From Candidatus Paceibacter sp. (lineage in GTDB: Bacteria > Patescibacteriota > Patescibacteriia > DYGC01): a DNA stretch of 40,262 nucleotides. The translations under genes and the position numbers were made by a program. Shown piece after piece: positions 1 to 8,860 of the stretch. The stretch lies in contig DYGC01000003.1 in NCBI GenBank assembly GCA_020724925.1, positions 1-40,262 on the forward strand, read 5' to 3'. Below the pieces are notes generated by a model. The model did not search any database, had not been told where the DNA came from, and saw only the letters and a list, made by a program, of their open reading frames with translations. Every line of letters starts with the position of its first letter. Positions within the stretch are counted from its first letter, which is position 1.

Positions 1-684
1 TCCGACGAAGCTTGTTCCAGTGTTAATTTAGGATGTTTGCCTGATTCAACCGAGCCTTGCCAATATGCTTTTGTTGATACCAATACCGGTGATGCCTTTG
101 CTTCCGCCCCTTTGTTTATTGATCCTAGTGATTATCGGATTAATTTTTACGAAGAATCTTCCAGCCGTTTATCTTTTGTGACCGAAGCGGAAATGATTTT
201 TAGTCGTAGCAGTGCCGGAGGCGATGAGGAAGATTTGTGCTCATCTGATAATGCGTTGGATGATAGTTCTACTGCAATCGATACTAGTGGTATTACTTTT
301 GGTCAAGTTAATAAATTAAAGGATAAGGAAAAAGGTAATGCTAAGGATAATGGTTGGGGGCAAACCAAGCATGCTGAAAATGTTTGGACTGAATATTCTT
401 GGGCACAGGGAAAATTATTAAATAAGATGCGTATTTGGTCCCATTTTGCCAATGGCGCCGAAGCGATTAAAGATTTTCAAATTATTGCTTCCAATAATCG
501 GGTTGATTGGGTGACCTTGTATACCGGGGTTCATCCGGGGGAATTACAAAATGAGTTTGTTGATTATTTTTTTCCAAATAATACTGCTTATAAATATTAT
601 CGTTTAGTGGTTAGCAGTAATTATCCCGGTGATGGTGGTGATGACGTTGGTTTGGATGAAGTGGAAATGTCTTGTCAAAATTAA
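1..684 (+). CDS. C-terminal part of a discoidin-like (F5/8 type C-like) secreted protein, truncated by the window start
   Basis: The frame is open from base 1, so the TTG at 37 is probably not the true start. The C-terminal half (NVWTEYSWAQGKLLNKMRIWSHFANGAEAIKDFQIIASNN..VDWVTLYTG..YYRLVVSSN) resembles a discoidin/galactose-binding-like fold. Confidence 0.6.
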   Translation, partial: SDEACSSVNLGCLPDSTEPCQYAFVDTNTGDAFASAPLFIDPSDYRINFYEESSSRLSFVTEAEMIFSRSSAGGDEEDLCSSDNALDDSSTAIDTSGITFGQVNKLKDKEKGNAKDNGWGQTKHAENVWTEYSWAQGKLLNKMRIWSHFANGAEAIKDFQIIASNNRVDWVTLYTGVHPGELQNEFVDYFFPNNTAYKYYRLVVSSNYPGDGGDDVGLDEVEMSCQN

Positions 685-711
685 TATCTTTCTTTCTTAA
701 ATCAAAAACAT

Positions 712-1122
712 ATGGCAAAAAGCAAAAAAAGTCAGTCATTTCCGTCTAAAAAGAAATTTTTTGACGTCGATGCTAATCTTTTCATTAAATTGGTTTTAGT
801 GATTGTGATTAGCAGTTTGTTTCTAATTGCGATTTTATCAATTATTAATAAGGTTTGGGAAAGAGATTCCCAATTGATGCCGGTAAATTCCAACATGGCT
901 GATTATTTGATTGAGAAAAGAATTCCTGACACTAATGAACCATTACCGCTGGAAGAAAATGAAGAGCCAATTATGTGTACCATGGAATATATGCCGGTTT
1001 GTGCATGGAAAAGCGATGGGATTTGTACAGGCGTTGAGGATTGTCCTCATCAAACTTATGGAAACCGTTGCGTGGCCGGAGCAGAGAAAGCCAACATTAT
1101 CAGTGAGGGTGAGTGTGAATAA
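712..1122 (+). CDS. Membrane-anchored small protein with Kazal-like domain
   Basis: N-terminal TM helix (LFIKLVLVIVISSLFLIAILSII). C-terminal Cys-rich CTMEYMPVCAWKSDG...QTYGNRCVAGAEKANIISEGEC matches the Kazal pattern C-PVC-DG-TY-N-C-A-G-C. Confidence 0.65.
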   Translation: MAKSKKSQSFPSKKKFFDVDANLFIKLVLVIVISSLFLIAILSIINKVWERDSQLMPVNSNMADYLIEKRIPDTNEPLPLEENEEPIMCTMEYMPVCAWKSDGICTGVEDCPHQTYGNRCVAGAEKANIISEGECE

Positions 1123-1132
1123 TTACTAACTT

Positions 1133-2188
1133 ATGACGATTGATTCTGGCATAAATCGAGGATTGGACTTAAAAGCTGGAGAAGGACATTTTCAGGAACA
1201 GCTTATTGATTTGAAAAAATTGGTTTTTCCGCAAGATTTCACAAAAGCTTTGGAAGTTTTGCGTTATCGTGTGCCAGCGGAACATTATTATCAGTTATGG
1301 GGTGAAGGAAATCATAACAATGATTTAGCTTTGGGGAAATTTTTTCAGCAAGTCAGTGCGTTATTATGGAATTTACGTCGATATTTGCAAAATCATCAAA
1401 AATTGGAGGAGTATAGTTATAACTTGAATTATCAAAAGGCTGATGAAAATAATACCTTTTTGAAAGATGTCTTGACGCAAAATCAGGAGTTATCAAAAAT
1501 TTTTGATAAAATTTCTTTGTTTGGTAGTGACGATTTGATCGCCGGTACAGCCGAGCGTTTGAAAAAAATTGCTTTTGAGGATCGGGATTATGAGCGGTTT
1601 TTTATTATAAGAATTAATGATTTACTTCGTTTGTGCCAATGGTTTTTGTGCGAGAATTGGAAAAAATTGTATTATTTAAATCTAAAGGAAAAAGGGCAGG
1701 ATGCTACAAGTACTTGGGTAGAACCGGTTTTTAAAGAATTTTCCAGTCCTTATGTTTTGTCAAAAAACGCTTTGTATTTACGAGAAAAGATTCTTGGCCA
1801 ATATGAATATAAATCAGCGTTTTCCGTGACTGATTTGGCGATTGCTGAGCATCCTTTTTATTTTTTGGGATATGAACAGTCTAAACATCAGGATTTATTA
1901 AAAGCAGCCGAAGCAAGTGTTCAATCTAATGGTAATAATAATGGTTTTTCTTTGAATCGTTACGCCGCGGCTTATGGTGAGGATAATTTAAAGTGGACGA
2001 TTCAAGAATTAAAACCCCATTTCGAGCAAGTGGATAATTTGAATATGGAGCAAGTGGGGGCGTTGCAAGAATTGTCGGATTTGTTAGCGGATTATCAATT
2101 GGGATCTTATCCGTTATTGGATTTGCAGGTTTATGATTTGGTGAGAGATAAAATTAGAAAAGTTTTTGATATTAAATTTTGGGTATGA
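1133..2188 (+). CDS. Hypothetical protein (351 aa)
   Basis: Long ORF, same strand as its neighbours; stop overlaps the next start (ATGA at 2185-2188). No family recognised. Confidence 0.7.
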   Translation: MTIDSGINRGLDLKAGEGHFQEQLIDLKKLVFPQDFTKALEVLRYRVPAEHYYQLWGEGNHNNDLALGKFFQQVSALLWNLRRYLQNHQKLEEYSYNLNYQKADENNTFLKDVLTQNQELSKIFDKISLFGSDDLIAGTAERLKKIAFEDRDYERFFIIRINDLLRLCQWFLCENWKKLYYLNLKEKGQDATSTWVEPVFKEFSSPYVLSKNALYLREKILGQYEYKSAFSVTDLAIAEHPFYFLGYEQSKHQDLLKAAEASVQSNGNNNGFSLNRYAAAYGEDNLKWTIQELKPHFEQVDNLNMEQVGALQELSDLLADYQLGSYPLLDLQVYDLVRDKIRKVFDIKFWV

Positions 2189-4314
2189 GTTTAGAAACAG
2201 CTTTACAAACAACAAAGCCAGCTGAAATAACCCCTCCGCCCGAAGAAAATATTTCGGAACTTGTTTTGTCTACTCTACCTCAAGAAAAAGAAAAGCCCAG
2301 TGGGGTGGCTGATTTAAGTTTTAATCGAGAAAGAGTCATTAATACTAAAGCACCGGAATTGCCATCACGGGCGGAAAATGCTCCTGATTTTCGTAAGGAA
2401 TTAGAGGAGAGTATGTTGGAACGTGGTGGGCGCTCTTTATCATCACATGATTTGGCAGAACGTTTAGGAAATTTACAAAATCCGGATGATTTGAAAAAGA
2501 TTTTGGGGGAATTGAACCCAGCGGGCAGACCGGAAAATGCACAAACTGCCCTGAGTTTTTTGGAGAGTCGTGGTTTAGTAAAAGTTTTATTTGATTTAAA
2601 ACCGGGGGATCGGGTCTTTTCTTTTTTAACTCCCAGCGATGAGGCGACTTCTGTGAAAATTTTAAATCAAAATATTGGTCCTAATAAAAATGACAGTTTT
2701 ATCATTGCCAGAAAAGAACTATTTAGGAAAAATCTGTCCATGTATTTAACAGAATTGGATCAGGATTATAAACAGGGAGTTTTTAAATTGCGCGATGATT
2801 TGAGTGAGGAAAAGATTAAGGAATTTGAGACGCAGTTACCGGTTATTTTAAAAAAAATTAATCAGGAATTATTAACTTGGTTGAATGACCCCAAACATGG
2901 TAATTATAATGCAGCTAAGTCTTATAATATTACCTATGGTTCATATCAGGTTCCGGAAAATAATAATCCCGCTATTAGTGAACCGGTTAATAATTTATTG
3001 AGTGTTCAAAAATCTTTACAATTGGCCCAATTAAATCGAGGAATGGAATTATCAGCAGCTAATAAAGAATTTTCCCCGGAAATTTTTAATGAACATTTAG
3101 GCAAATTGGCTAATTTAAAAGGTGAGTTGCAAGGTTTTGCTTCAATTACTGATAAAAATGGTGATACTTATCAGATTTTTGGGGCGGATGGCCAGTTGAA
3201 TCGAGATTTGATTCGTTTGCATCGTAAAAATGGTTTAAAGGTTGATGAGGGTGATGCCAATAAAGTTTTGATTAAGGAGAAAATATCCGAATATATTAAA
3301 GCTATTAACTTTATTGATTTTTTTAAACCATACGCCCTTGATGAATTATCTCCTAAAGCAGAAAGCCCGGGAAAATTTGAAGAATTGCAGGCTCGACATA
3401 ATTTGGCACAAAAAATTAAAGCTTATCAAAATGGTGATACCAATGTGAAATTTGATGCAGCGGAGGTAGCGTTATTGGGGCAGTCGATTAACAAGGAAAA
3501 TAAAGATGCCAATTTCGATTCTGAAGTGCAGTTCGTCAGTAAATCTTTAGCCATTGATAATTGTACTTATTTATCAATGGATATCGTTGATGTCGGCGTC
3601 GATCAGTTATTGTCTTACGAGAATATGGTTAATGATTTTCAAGCTAATCGTTTTGACAGCAAAAAGAGTCAGACCTTTGATTCGGAAAGGGTTTTGGCGT
3701 CAGTCGGTGACGAAGTAACGAAAAGGTTGCGAGAAGTTAGAGCGAAACTGAAAGAAGTTTTTACTAAACGTGGTTTGGGTGATGTTAATTTTTTGGTCGG
3801 TGGTGATGAATTTACTATTAGTTTGCCAAGTGATAAGGTAAGCGATGAATTGTTATTTGATTTAAGAATAGCTGCCAAATCGTTTAATGGGGCACGCTTG
3901 GTGAAAACGGATCGGGTGACTGCTTCGGGTACTGATTTGAAAACCAGACAATTAGAGCATGCTCGCGCTTTGATTCAATCCGAACAGGGGATAGAAGAAT
4001 CAAAATTATTGGAAAAAAGAATTGCTAATTTTAAACAAAGTTTAGTAACTAAATTATTAGGGGAAAAGGGAGATTTAGAGCAAAAACTTGGGAAAAACCT
4101 TAAGGATTCTGAAATATCTGACCTTGTTCAACGTTCTATTGATGATAGTGGAATTGACAATTTTATCATTGTTCAGGAGGCGGATGGGGATATCGTTAAG
4201 TGGCCGGCCGGAATCAAATTTTCCGGAGCTTCGGCCGAGGAATTGTTAGATGATTGGGAAGCGAAAACCCGAGCGTCTCTAAGTGATGAGGAATATTTAA
4301 GAAATAATTTATAA
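2185..4314 (+). CDS. GGDEF-domain-containing protein
   Basis: ATG at 2185 overlaps the upstream TGA (ATGA), preferred over the TTG at 2179. Contains YLSMDIVDVG...VGDEVTKRLREVRAKLKEVF...VNFLVGGDEFTISLPSD, an intact GGDEF signature. Confidence 0.7.
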   Translation: MSLETALQTTKPAEITPPPEENISELVLSTLPQEKEKPSGVADLSFNRERVINTKAPELPSRAENAPDFRKELEESMLERGGRSLSSHDLAERLGNLQNPDDLKKILGELNPAGRPENAQTALSFLESRGLVKVLFDLKPGDRVFSFLTPSDEATSVKILNQNIGPNKNDSFIIARKELFRKNLSMYLTELDQDYKQGVFKLRDDLSEEKIKEFETQLPVILKKINQELLTWLNDPKHGNYNAAKSYNITYGSYQVPENNNPAISEPVNNLLSVQKSLQLAQLNRGMELSAANKEFSPEIFNEHLGKLANLKGELQGFASITDKNGDTYQIFGADGQLNRDLIRLHRKNGLKVDEGDANKVLIKEKISEYIKAINFIDFFKPYALDELSPKAESPGKFEELQARHNLAQKIKAYQNGDTNVKFDAAEVALLGQSINKENKDANFDSEVQFVSKSLAIDNCTYLSMDIVDVGVDQLLSYENMVNDFQANRFDSKKSQTFDSERVLASVGDEVTKRLREVRAKLKEVFTKRGLGDVNFLVGGDEFTISLPSDKVSDELLFDLRIAAKSFNGARLVKTDRVTASGTDLKTRQLEHARALIQSEQGIEESKLLEKRIANFKQSLVTKLLGEKGDLEQKLGKNLKDSEISDLVQRSIDDSGIDNFIIVQEADGDIVKWPAGIKFSGASAEELLDDWEAKTRASLSDEEYLRNNL

Positions 4315-4318
4315 TTTT

Positions 4319-5260
4319 ATGAGAAAAATTTTAGTAATTGTCTCTTTGGCGTTATTTTTTGGCGCGGTATCATTTTTGGCCTTTTATAATATTGCCAACC
4401 ATGATGAAAGTTTAAAAGATTTTCCGCGTGATATTATTCAAGAAAACAAAATTCCCGGCGGGGAGCCAATAATTGAGGAAGAACCGTCCAATGTTGGTGA
4501 TGAAACTCCGGAAGAAGAGTTCGTTCCCGGTAACTCTGAGAATTTACCGGATTCATCTTTTGAAAATGAGAATATTAAAGTGACGCAAAGGGAAATTATT
4601 GCAGATGAAAATGCTTTATTTGTCAGTGGTGAAGCTAGAACCTTTGAATCTATCGTTAATTTTAAATTATTTGATTCCAACGGAAATTTAATTGTGGAAG
4701 ATTCAACCATGGCCAACACTCACGTGGAAGGCGTTTGGGGACGGTTTTCCAAAGTTATTAATTTTGCTGCTCCTAGCACGGTGCGTGGTACTTTGCAAGT
4801 TTTTCAATACTCGGCCGTAGATTTGCAAGAAATTGATAAAATCATGGTTCCGGTTTATTTTCAATATAATGATCAAATGGAAGTTAAGGTTTATTTCAAT
4901 CATAATGCCAAAGCCGGTATGCCGGATGAATGCAGTTACACGCGAGTGGCTTCTCGTTATATGGCTAGAACCACGGGCGTGGCGCGCGCCGCCTTAACCG
5001 CTTTATTGCAAGGTCCGACCAATGATGAAAAGAATAATGGTTATTTTTCCAATATTCCGGTTGGTACCACTTTGAATAGCATTAGAATTGAAAATGGTAC
5101 CGCTTACGCTGATTTCAGCGAAGAGTTGAATAATACCGGCGGAAGTTGCGCCGTTGGTGGAATTTACGCTTCCATCAGTGATACTTTAAAACAATTTTCC
5201 ACCGTGCAAAATGTGGTGATTTCTGTCAATGGGCGAACTGAGGATATTTTGCAACCCTAA
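4319..5260 (+). CDS. Gmad2-GerMN domain lipoprotein/secreted protein
   Basis: N-terminal TM/signal; Gmad2-like segment (NALFVSGEARTFESIVNFKLFDSNGNL) and GerMN-like segment (VKVYFNH...RVASRYMARTTGVARAALTALLQGPTNDEKNNGYFSNIPVGTTLNSIRIENGTAYADFSEEL). Confidence 0.8.
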   Translation: MRKILVIVSLALFFGAVSFLAFYNIANHDESLKDFPRDIIQENKIPGGEPIIEEEPSNVGDETPEEEFVPGNSENLPDSSFENENIKVTQREIIADENALFVSGEARTFESIVNFKLFDSNGNLIVEDSTMANTHVEGVWGRFSKVINFAAPSTVRGTLQVFQYSAVDLQEIDKIMVPVYFQYNDQMEVKVYFNHNAKAGMPDECSYTRVASRYMARTTGVARAALTALLQGPTNDEKNNGYFSNIPVGTTLNSIRIENGTAYADFSEELNNTGGSCAVGGIYASISDTLKQFSTVQNVVISVNGRTEDILQP

Positions 5261-5277
5261 GGCATAAATTGGTGGAA

Positions 5278-5409
5278 AAGGGCGAATTGTCATTCGCCCC
5301 TACACAAGAGACGCAAGGCATAATTTTACAAAAACAATGGATTTTGTGTGACAAAAAAATATTCGTGAATATAAATCTCTCCCGTAGGGGCGAATGACAA
5401 TTCGCCCTT
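5278..5409. repeat. REPIN-like inverted pair of palindromic repeats
   Basis: 5278-5303 aagggcgaattgtcattcgcccctac is the exact reverse complement of 5384-5409 gtaggggcgaatgacaattcgccctt; 80-bp spacer; each arm is itself an imperfect palindrome. Confidence 0.85.
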
Positions 5410-5592
5410 AGAGATTGCACAATTTCAGCGCACAATTATTCGCAAATTCTAACCTCCCCGAGCTAATGGGTGGCAAAAATTTCGGGATAATTCGGCAACG
5501 GTTTATAATAATAAAAATTATTGGAAATACAAATACAAAATTTTCCAGGATGACAAATTCTCATGACATAATTGGCTACAAATAAAAAAATC

Positions 5593-5620
5593 TTGCTTTC
5601 TTTTTGTAACGGTTTATAAT
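5593..5620 (+). promoter_or_regulatory. sigma70-like promoter upstream of the SH3/CAP gene
   Basis: TTGCTT (5593-5598), 16-bp spacer, TATAAT (5615-5620); 27 nt before the ATG at 5648. Confidence 0.6.
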
Positions 5621-5647
5621 AAAAATTAATAAATCATAAAAATACAT

Positions 5648-6988
5648 ATGAAAAACTCAAGATTTTTTATACTGATTGCGTTTTTGATAACAATAGCCTG
5701 GCCGGCAATGGGCCGGGCTGTTTCATTTTCGGCACAATATCTGGAAAACACCCGCGTTCGTAGCAGCCCGGAAGTTTTAGCCGATAATATTATGATGACT
5801 TTACCGGCCGGTAGCCTGGTGCAGGTTTTGGGTGAAAGCGGCTTATGGTATAACGTGGAATTGAAAACCGGCCAAATCGGTTGGTCAATGAAAGAATTTT
5901 TGAGCGCGACCGATAATCAATCATCAACCGAAACTGTTACGCCCACCGCGACCGCCGCTCCTGCTACGGGCTTATTGGGGCGCGTGACCGGTCGTTTATT
6001 GTTACAAGTTCAACAGCAAGGGCAAATTTGGTATGTGGATGTGCCTTCACAAAAAAGATATTTGGTCACCAAAGAGCAGGCTTTGCCGTTGTTTCGGGCT
6101 TTGTCTTTGGGCATCAGCAATAATGATTTGAGTAAAATTTTCCAGTGTGACGGTCAAGTTAAGCCGGCCAATGATTTAAGTAATCGTTTGAGTGGTCGTT
6201 TATTGTTGGCAGTGGAGGATTTAGGTCGGGTTTGGTATGTTTATCCGCCGCAAAATTGTCGTTACGAGGTTAGAACCGATAATATAATGGATTTGTTCCG
6301 TTCCTTGTCTTTGGGAATCACTGATGGCGATTTAAACGCGATTCCGATGGCCAGCGTGGTGGGCGGGTCTGGTTCCACCGCACCGAGCGGCAGCACTGCA
6401 AGCGCGAGTTCCAGTTCTAGTGCAACTTCCAGTCTTTCCGGTACGTTAACTAGTAGTCAATCAACGAATATTACAGATATCAATCAACCGCCGAGCCTTA
6501 ATTTGGCTGAGGTGGAAGCTTATTGGCTGCAGGAAGTAAATGCTTTGCGTTCAGCGGCTGGTTTGCGAACTTTAGTTAGTAATAAGTATTTACGAGCGAC
6601 CGCGCAAGAATGGGCGGTTTATATGGGACGTGATTTGGGCTATTGTACTCATGATCGGCCGGATGGCTCCAGTATGCACAAATGGATTGATACTAAAAAC
6701 ATTCCTTGGACGGTTCGTTATTCGGTTGGTGGCTGGAATACCAATTATTTCACGGAAAATATTGCTTACGGTTATACCAATGGAGCTTTAGCCAGTACAC
6801 AGAAAATGTTGGATGGTACTTTAAAATGGATTTTGGATGAAGCCAGCTATAATGGCCCGCATTACCGCACAATTTATCATCCGGATTGGAATTCCGTGGG
6901 AACAGGCTTTTATTTTCAAAAAGTCAGCGAGAATAATTATAAGATTTTTATTGCTTGGCATTACGGTAGTGTTGATTTAGGGAAGTAG
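5648..6988 (+). CDS. Secreted SH3-like / tandem GRLLL..WYV module / CAP (SCP-PR1) domain protein
   Basis: Signal peptide; SH3-like (NTRVRSSPEVLADNIMMTLPAGSLVQVLGESGLWYNVEL..GQIGW); two repeats GRLLLQVQQQGQIWYVDVPSQKRYLV..LGISNNDL and GRLLLAVEDLGRVWYVYPPQNCRYEV..LGITDGDL; C-terminal CAP domain. Confidence 0.8.
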   Translation: MKNSRFFILIAFLITIAWPAMGRAVSFSAQYLENTRVRSSPEVLADNIMMTLPAGSLVQVLGESGLWYNVELKTGQIGWSMKEFLSATDNQSSTETVTPTATAAPATGLLGRVTGRLLLQVQQQGQIWYVDVPSQKRYLVTKEQALPLFRALSLGISNNDLSKIFQCDGQVKPANDLSNRLSGRLLLAVEDLGRVWYVYPPQNCRYEVRTDNIMDLFRSLSLGITDGDLNAIPMASVVGGSGSTAPSGSTASASSSSSATSSLSGTLTSSQSTNITDINQPPSLNLAEVEAYWLQEVNALRSAAGLRTLVSNKYLRATAQEWAVYMGRDLGYCTHDRPDGSSMHKWIDTKNIPWTVRYSVGGWNTNYFTENIAYGYTNGALASTQKMLDGTLKWILDEASYNGPHYRTIYHPDWNSVGTGFYFQKVSENNYKIFIAWHYGSVDLGK

Positions 6989-7059
6989 TCCCTGTTTTGC
7001 CATCCTGAACCATGTGCTGAACTTGTTTCAGTATTGTTTCAGGAAAGCAGGGAGATTGG

Positions 7060-7203
7060 GTCATCCTGAACTTGTTTCAGGATCTCTCCAATAAACTCTT
7101 CATTCCTTAAACGACGAGGGGGATAATAAGGATTAATTAAGAGATCCTGAAACAAGTTCAGGATGACTTAGGTCAACGATCCTGAAATAAGTTCAGGATG
7201 ATT
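7060..7203. repeat. REP/REPIN-like cluster (ATCCTGAA...TTCAGGAT family)
   Basis: 7060-7086 gtcatcctgaacttgtttcaggatctc is the exact reverse complement of 7141-7167 gagatcctgaaacaagttcaggatgac; a third copy, gatcctgaaataagttcaggatgat, at 7179-7203. Confidence 0.85.
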
Positions 7204-7264
7204 TAGGTTAACGATATTGAAATATTTTGGATTTGATCTGGGGTAGGATGATGATGCTTTTTTA

Positions 7265-7293
7265 TTGTTTTTATAATTTTTATGTATTATAAT
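7265..7293 (+). promoter_or_regulatory. sigma70-like promoter for clpP
   Basis: TTGTTT (7265-7270), 17-bp spacer, TATAAT (7288-7293); 38 nt before the ATG at 7332. Confidence 0.6.
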
Positions 7294-7331
7294 GATAATT
7301 GCTAGGCTTTTTTATTATTAAATTGAAAAAT

Positions 7332-7916
7332 ATGTTAATCCCTACCGTTATTGAAAAAACCAATTTGGGAGAGCGCGCCTATGACATTTATTCCCGGCTT
7401 TTAAAGGATAGAATCATCTTTTTGGGCACGGAAATTGACGATATGGTCGCCAACAGCGTCATTGCCCAATTGTTGTTTTTGGACAGCCAGGACTCTAAAA
7501 AAGACGTTAAATTGTATATTAATTCGCCGGGCGGCTCGGTAACCGCCGGTTTGGCGATTTATGATACCATGCAATACATCAAAGCCGATGTTTCCACCAT
7601 TTGCGTGGGTATGGCGGCCAGTATGGGAGCGGTTTTGCTCGCGGCCGGAGCGCCGGGCAAGCGTTTTGCCCTGCCTAACTCGGAAATTATGATTCACCAG
7701 GTGATGGGTGGGATGCAAGGCCAAGCCAGTGATATTAAAATCCATGCCGAGCGCATTTTGGAAATCAAAAAGAAATTAAATGAGATTTTACATTATCACA
7801 GCAAGCAACCGATTAAGAAAATTGAAGTGGACACCGATCGTGACCATTTTATGAGTGCTTTGGAGGCTAAAAACTACGGTTTAATTGATAAGATTGTCGT
7901 TAATAAAAATAAATAA
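7332..7916 (+). CDS. clpP: ATP-dependent Clp protease proteolytic subunit
   Basis: [49 protein letters not shown] (Ser), MIHQVMGG (His). Start moved to the internal ATG at 7332, given the canonical N-terminus and the promoter at 7265-7293. Confidence 0.95.
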   Translation: MLIPTVIEKTNLGERAYDIYSRLLKDRIIFLGTEIDDMVANSVIAQLLFLDSQDSKKDVKLYINSPGGSVTAGLAIYDTMQYIKADVSTICVGMAASMGAVLLAAGAPGKRFALPNSEIMIHQVMGGMQGQASDIKIHAERILEIKKKLNEILHYHSKQPIKKIEVDTDRDHFMSALEAKNYGLIDKIVVNKNK

Positions 7917-7921
7917 CCCCG

Positions 7922-8860
7922 ATGAATGATCTGGAAAAATACTTAAAAGATTTTTTGGATTATTTGGAAATTGAAAAAAATCGATCTTTGCGTACTATCA
8001 ATAATTACGCCTTTTATTTGAATCGCTTTTGTTTATGGCTGGCCGATAATGGTCGGCCTTTGTCGTTAAATGAGTTAAATCAAGATAATTTGCGGGAATA
8101 TCGGAAGTGGTTGAATCGTTTGGAAACCGCCGGCAATGAAAACTTGAAGAAAAATACCCAAAATTACCATTTGATTGCTTTGCGTTCCTGGTTAAAGTAT
8201 TTAGCCAAGCGAGATTTGGAGGTGATGTCACCGGAAAAGGTGGAATTGGCCAAGATGCCGGAGCGTCAGGTGGATTTTTTAGAAGCCGAAGAAGTGGATG
8301 ATTTGTTGGCCGCCCCCGCCGCCACGCAAGAAGATGAAGTCATCCAAAAGCGCGACCGGGCGATATTGGAACTTTTATTTTCCACCGGCCTGCGTGTCTC
8401 GGAGTTGTGCGCTTTGAAAAAGGAGGATTTGAATTTGGATAAAGAGGAGTTTACGGTGCGTGGAAAGGGGAGTAAATTGAGAATTGTCTTTTTATCACCG
8501 GAAGCCAAAGAAGCCCTGAGAAATTATTGGGCTTTGCGAACCGATTTCAGTCCGTCGGCGTTTGTCCGTCACGACCGCGCCGGCACCGATAACGGTGACC
8601 CGAAAGGGCTGACTACAAGAAGTGTTCAGCGTTTGGTGGAAAAATATGCCAAGGCGGCCGGCATTGCCAAGCAAGTGACACCGCATACTTTGCGTCACTC
8701 TTATGCCACGGATTTATTGGTTAATGGCGCGGATATTCGTTCGGTGCAAACGATGTTGGGGCATAGCAGTATTATGACAACTCAGGTTTATACCCACATT
8801 ACTAATCGTCAATTGAAAGAAGTTTATAAAAAATTTCATAATAAGAAAAACGATTTATGA
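7922..8860 (+). CDS. xerD: Tyrosine recombinase, XerC/XerD-like
   Basis: STGLRVSELCAL, HTLRHSYATDLL, LGHSSIMTTQVYTHI: R...HxxR...H...Y catalytic set; about 300 aa with N-terminal SAM-like domain. Confidence 0.88.
   Translation: MNDLEKYLKDFLDYLEIEKNRSLRTINNYAFYLNRFCLWLADNGRPLSLNELNQDNLREYRKWLNRLETAGNENLKKNTQNYHLIALRSWLKYLAKRDLEVMSPEKVELAKMPERQVDFLEAEEVDDLLAAPAATQEDEVIQKRDRAILELLFSTGLRVSELCALKKEDLNLDKEEFTVRGKGSKLRIVFLSPEAKEALRNYWALRTDFSPSAFVRHDRAGTDNGDPKGLTTRSVQRLVEKYAKAAGIAKQVTPHTLRHSYATDLLVNGADIRSVQTMLGHSSIMTTQVYTHITNRQLKEVYKKFHNKKNDL

Noticed and set aside
911-1129. 72-aa + frame overlapping the Kazal-like gene
   Set aside because: The 712..1122 frame has TM and Kazal motifs; this is an alternate frame of the same DNA.
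5226-5435. Minus-strand 69-aa ORF across the REPIN
   Set aside because: Runs through the repeat and into the GerMN stop region; no coding character.
6980-6992. GGGA/TCCC hairpin at the CAP gene stop as terminator
   Set aside because: 4-bp stem with short T tract; too weak.
7401-7745. Minus-strand 114-aa ORF antisense to clpP
   Set aside because: Shadow ORF of a well-supported gene.
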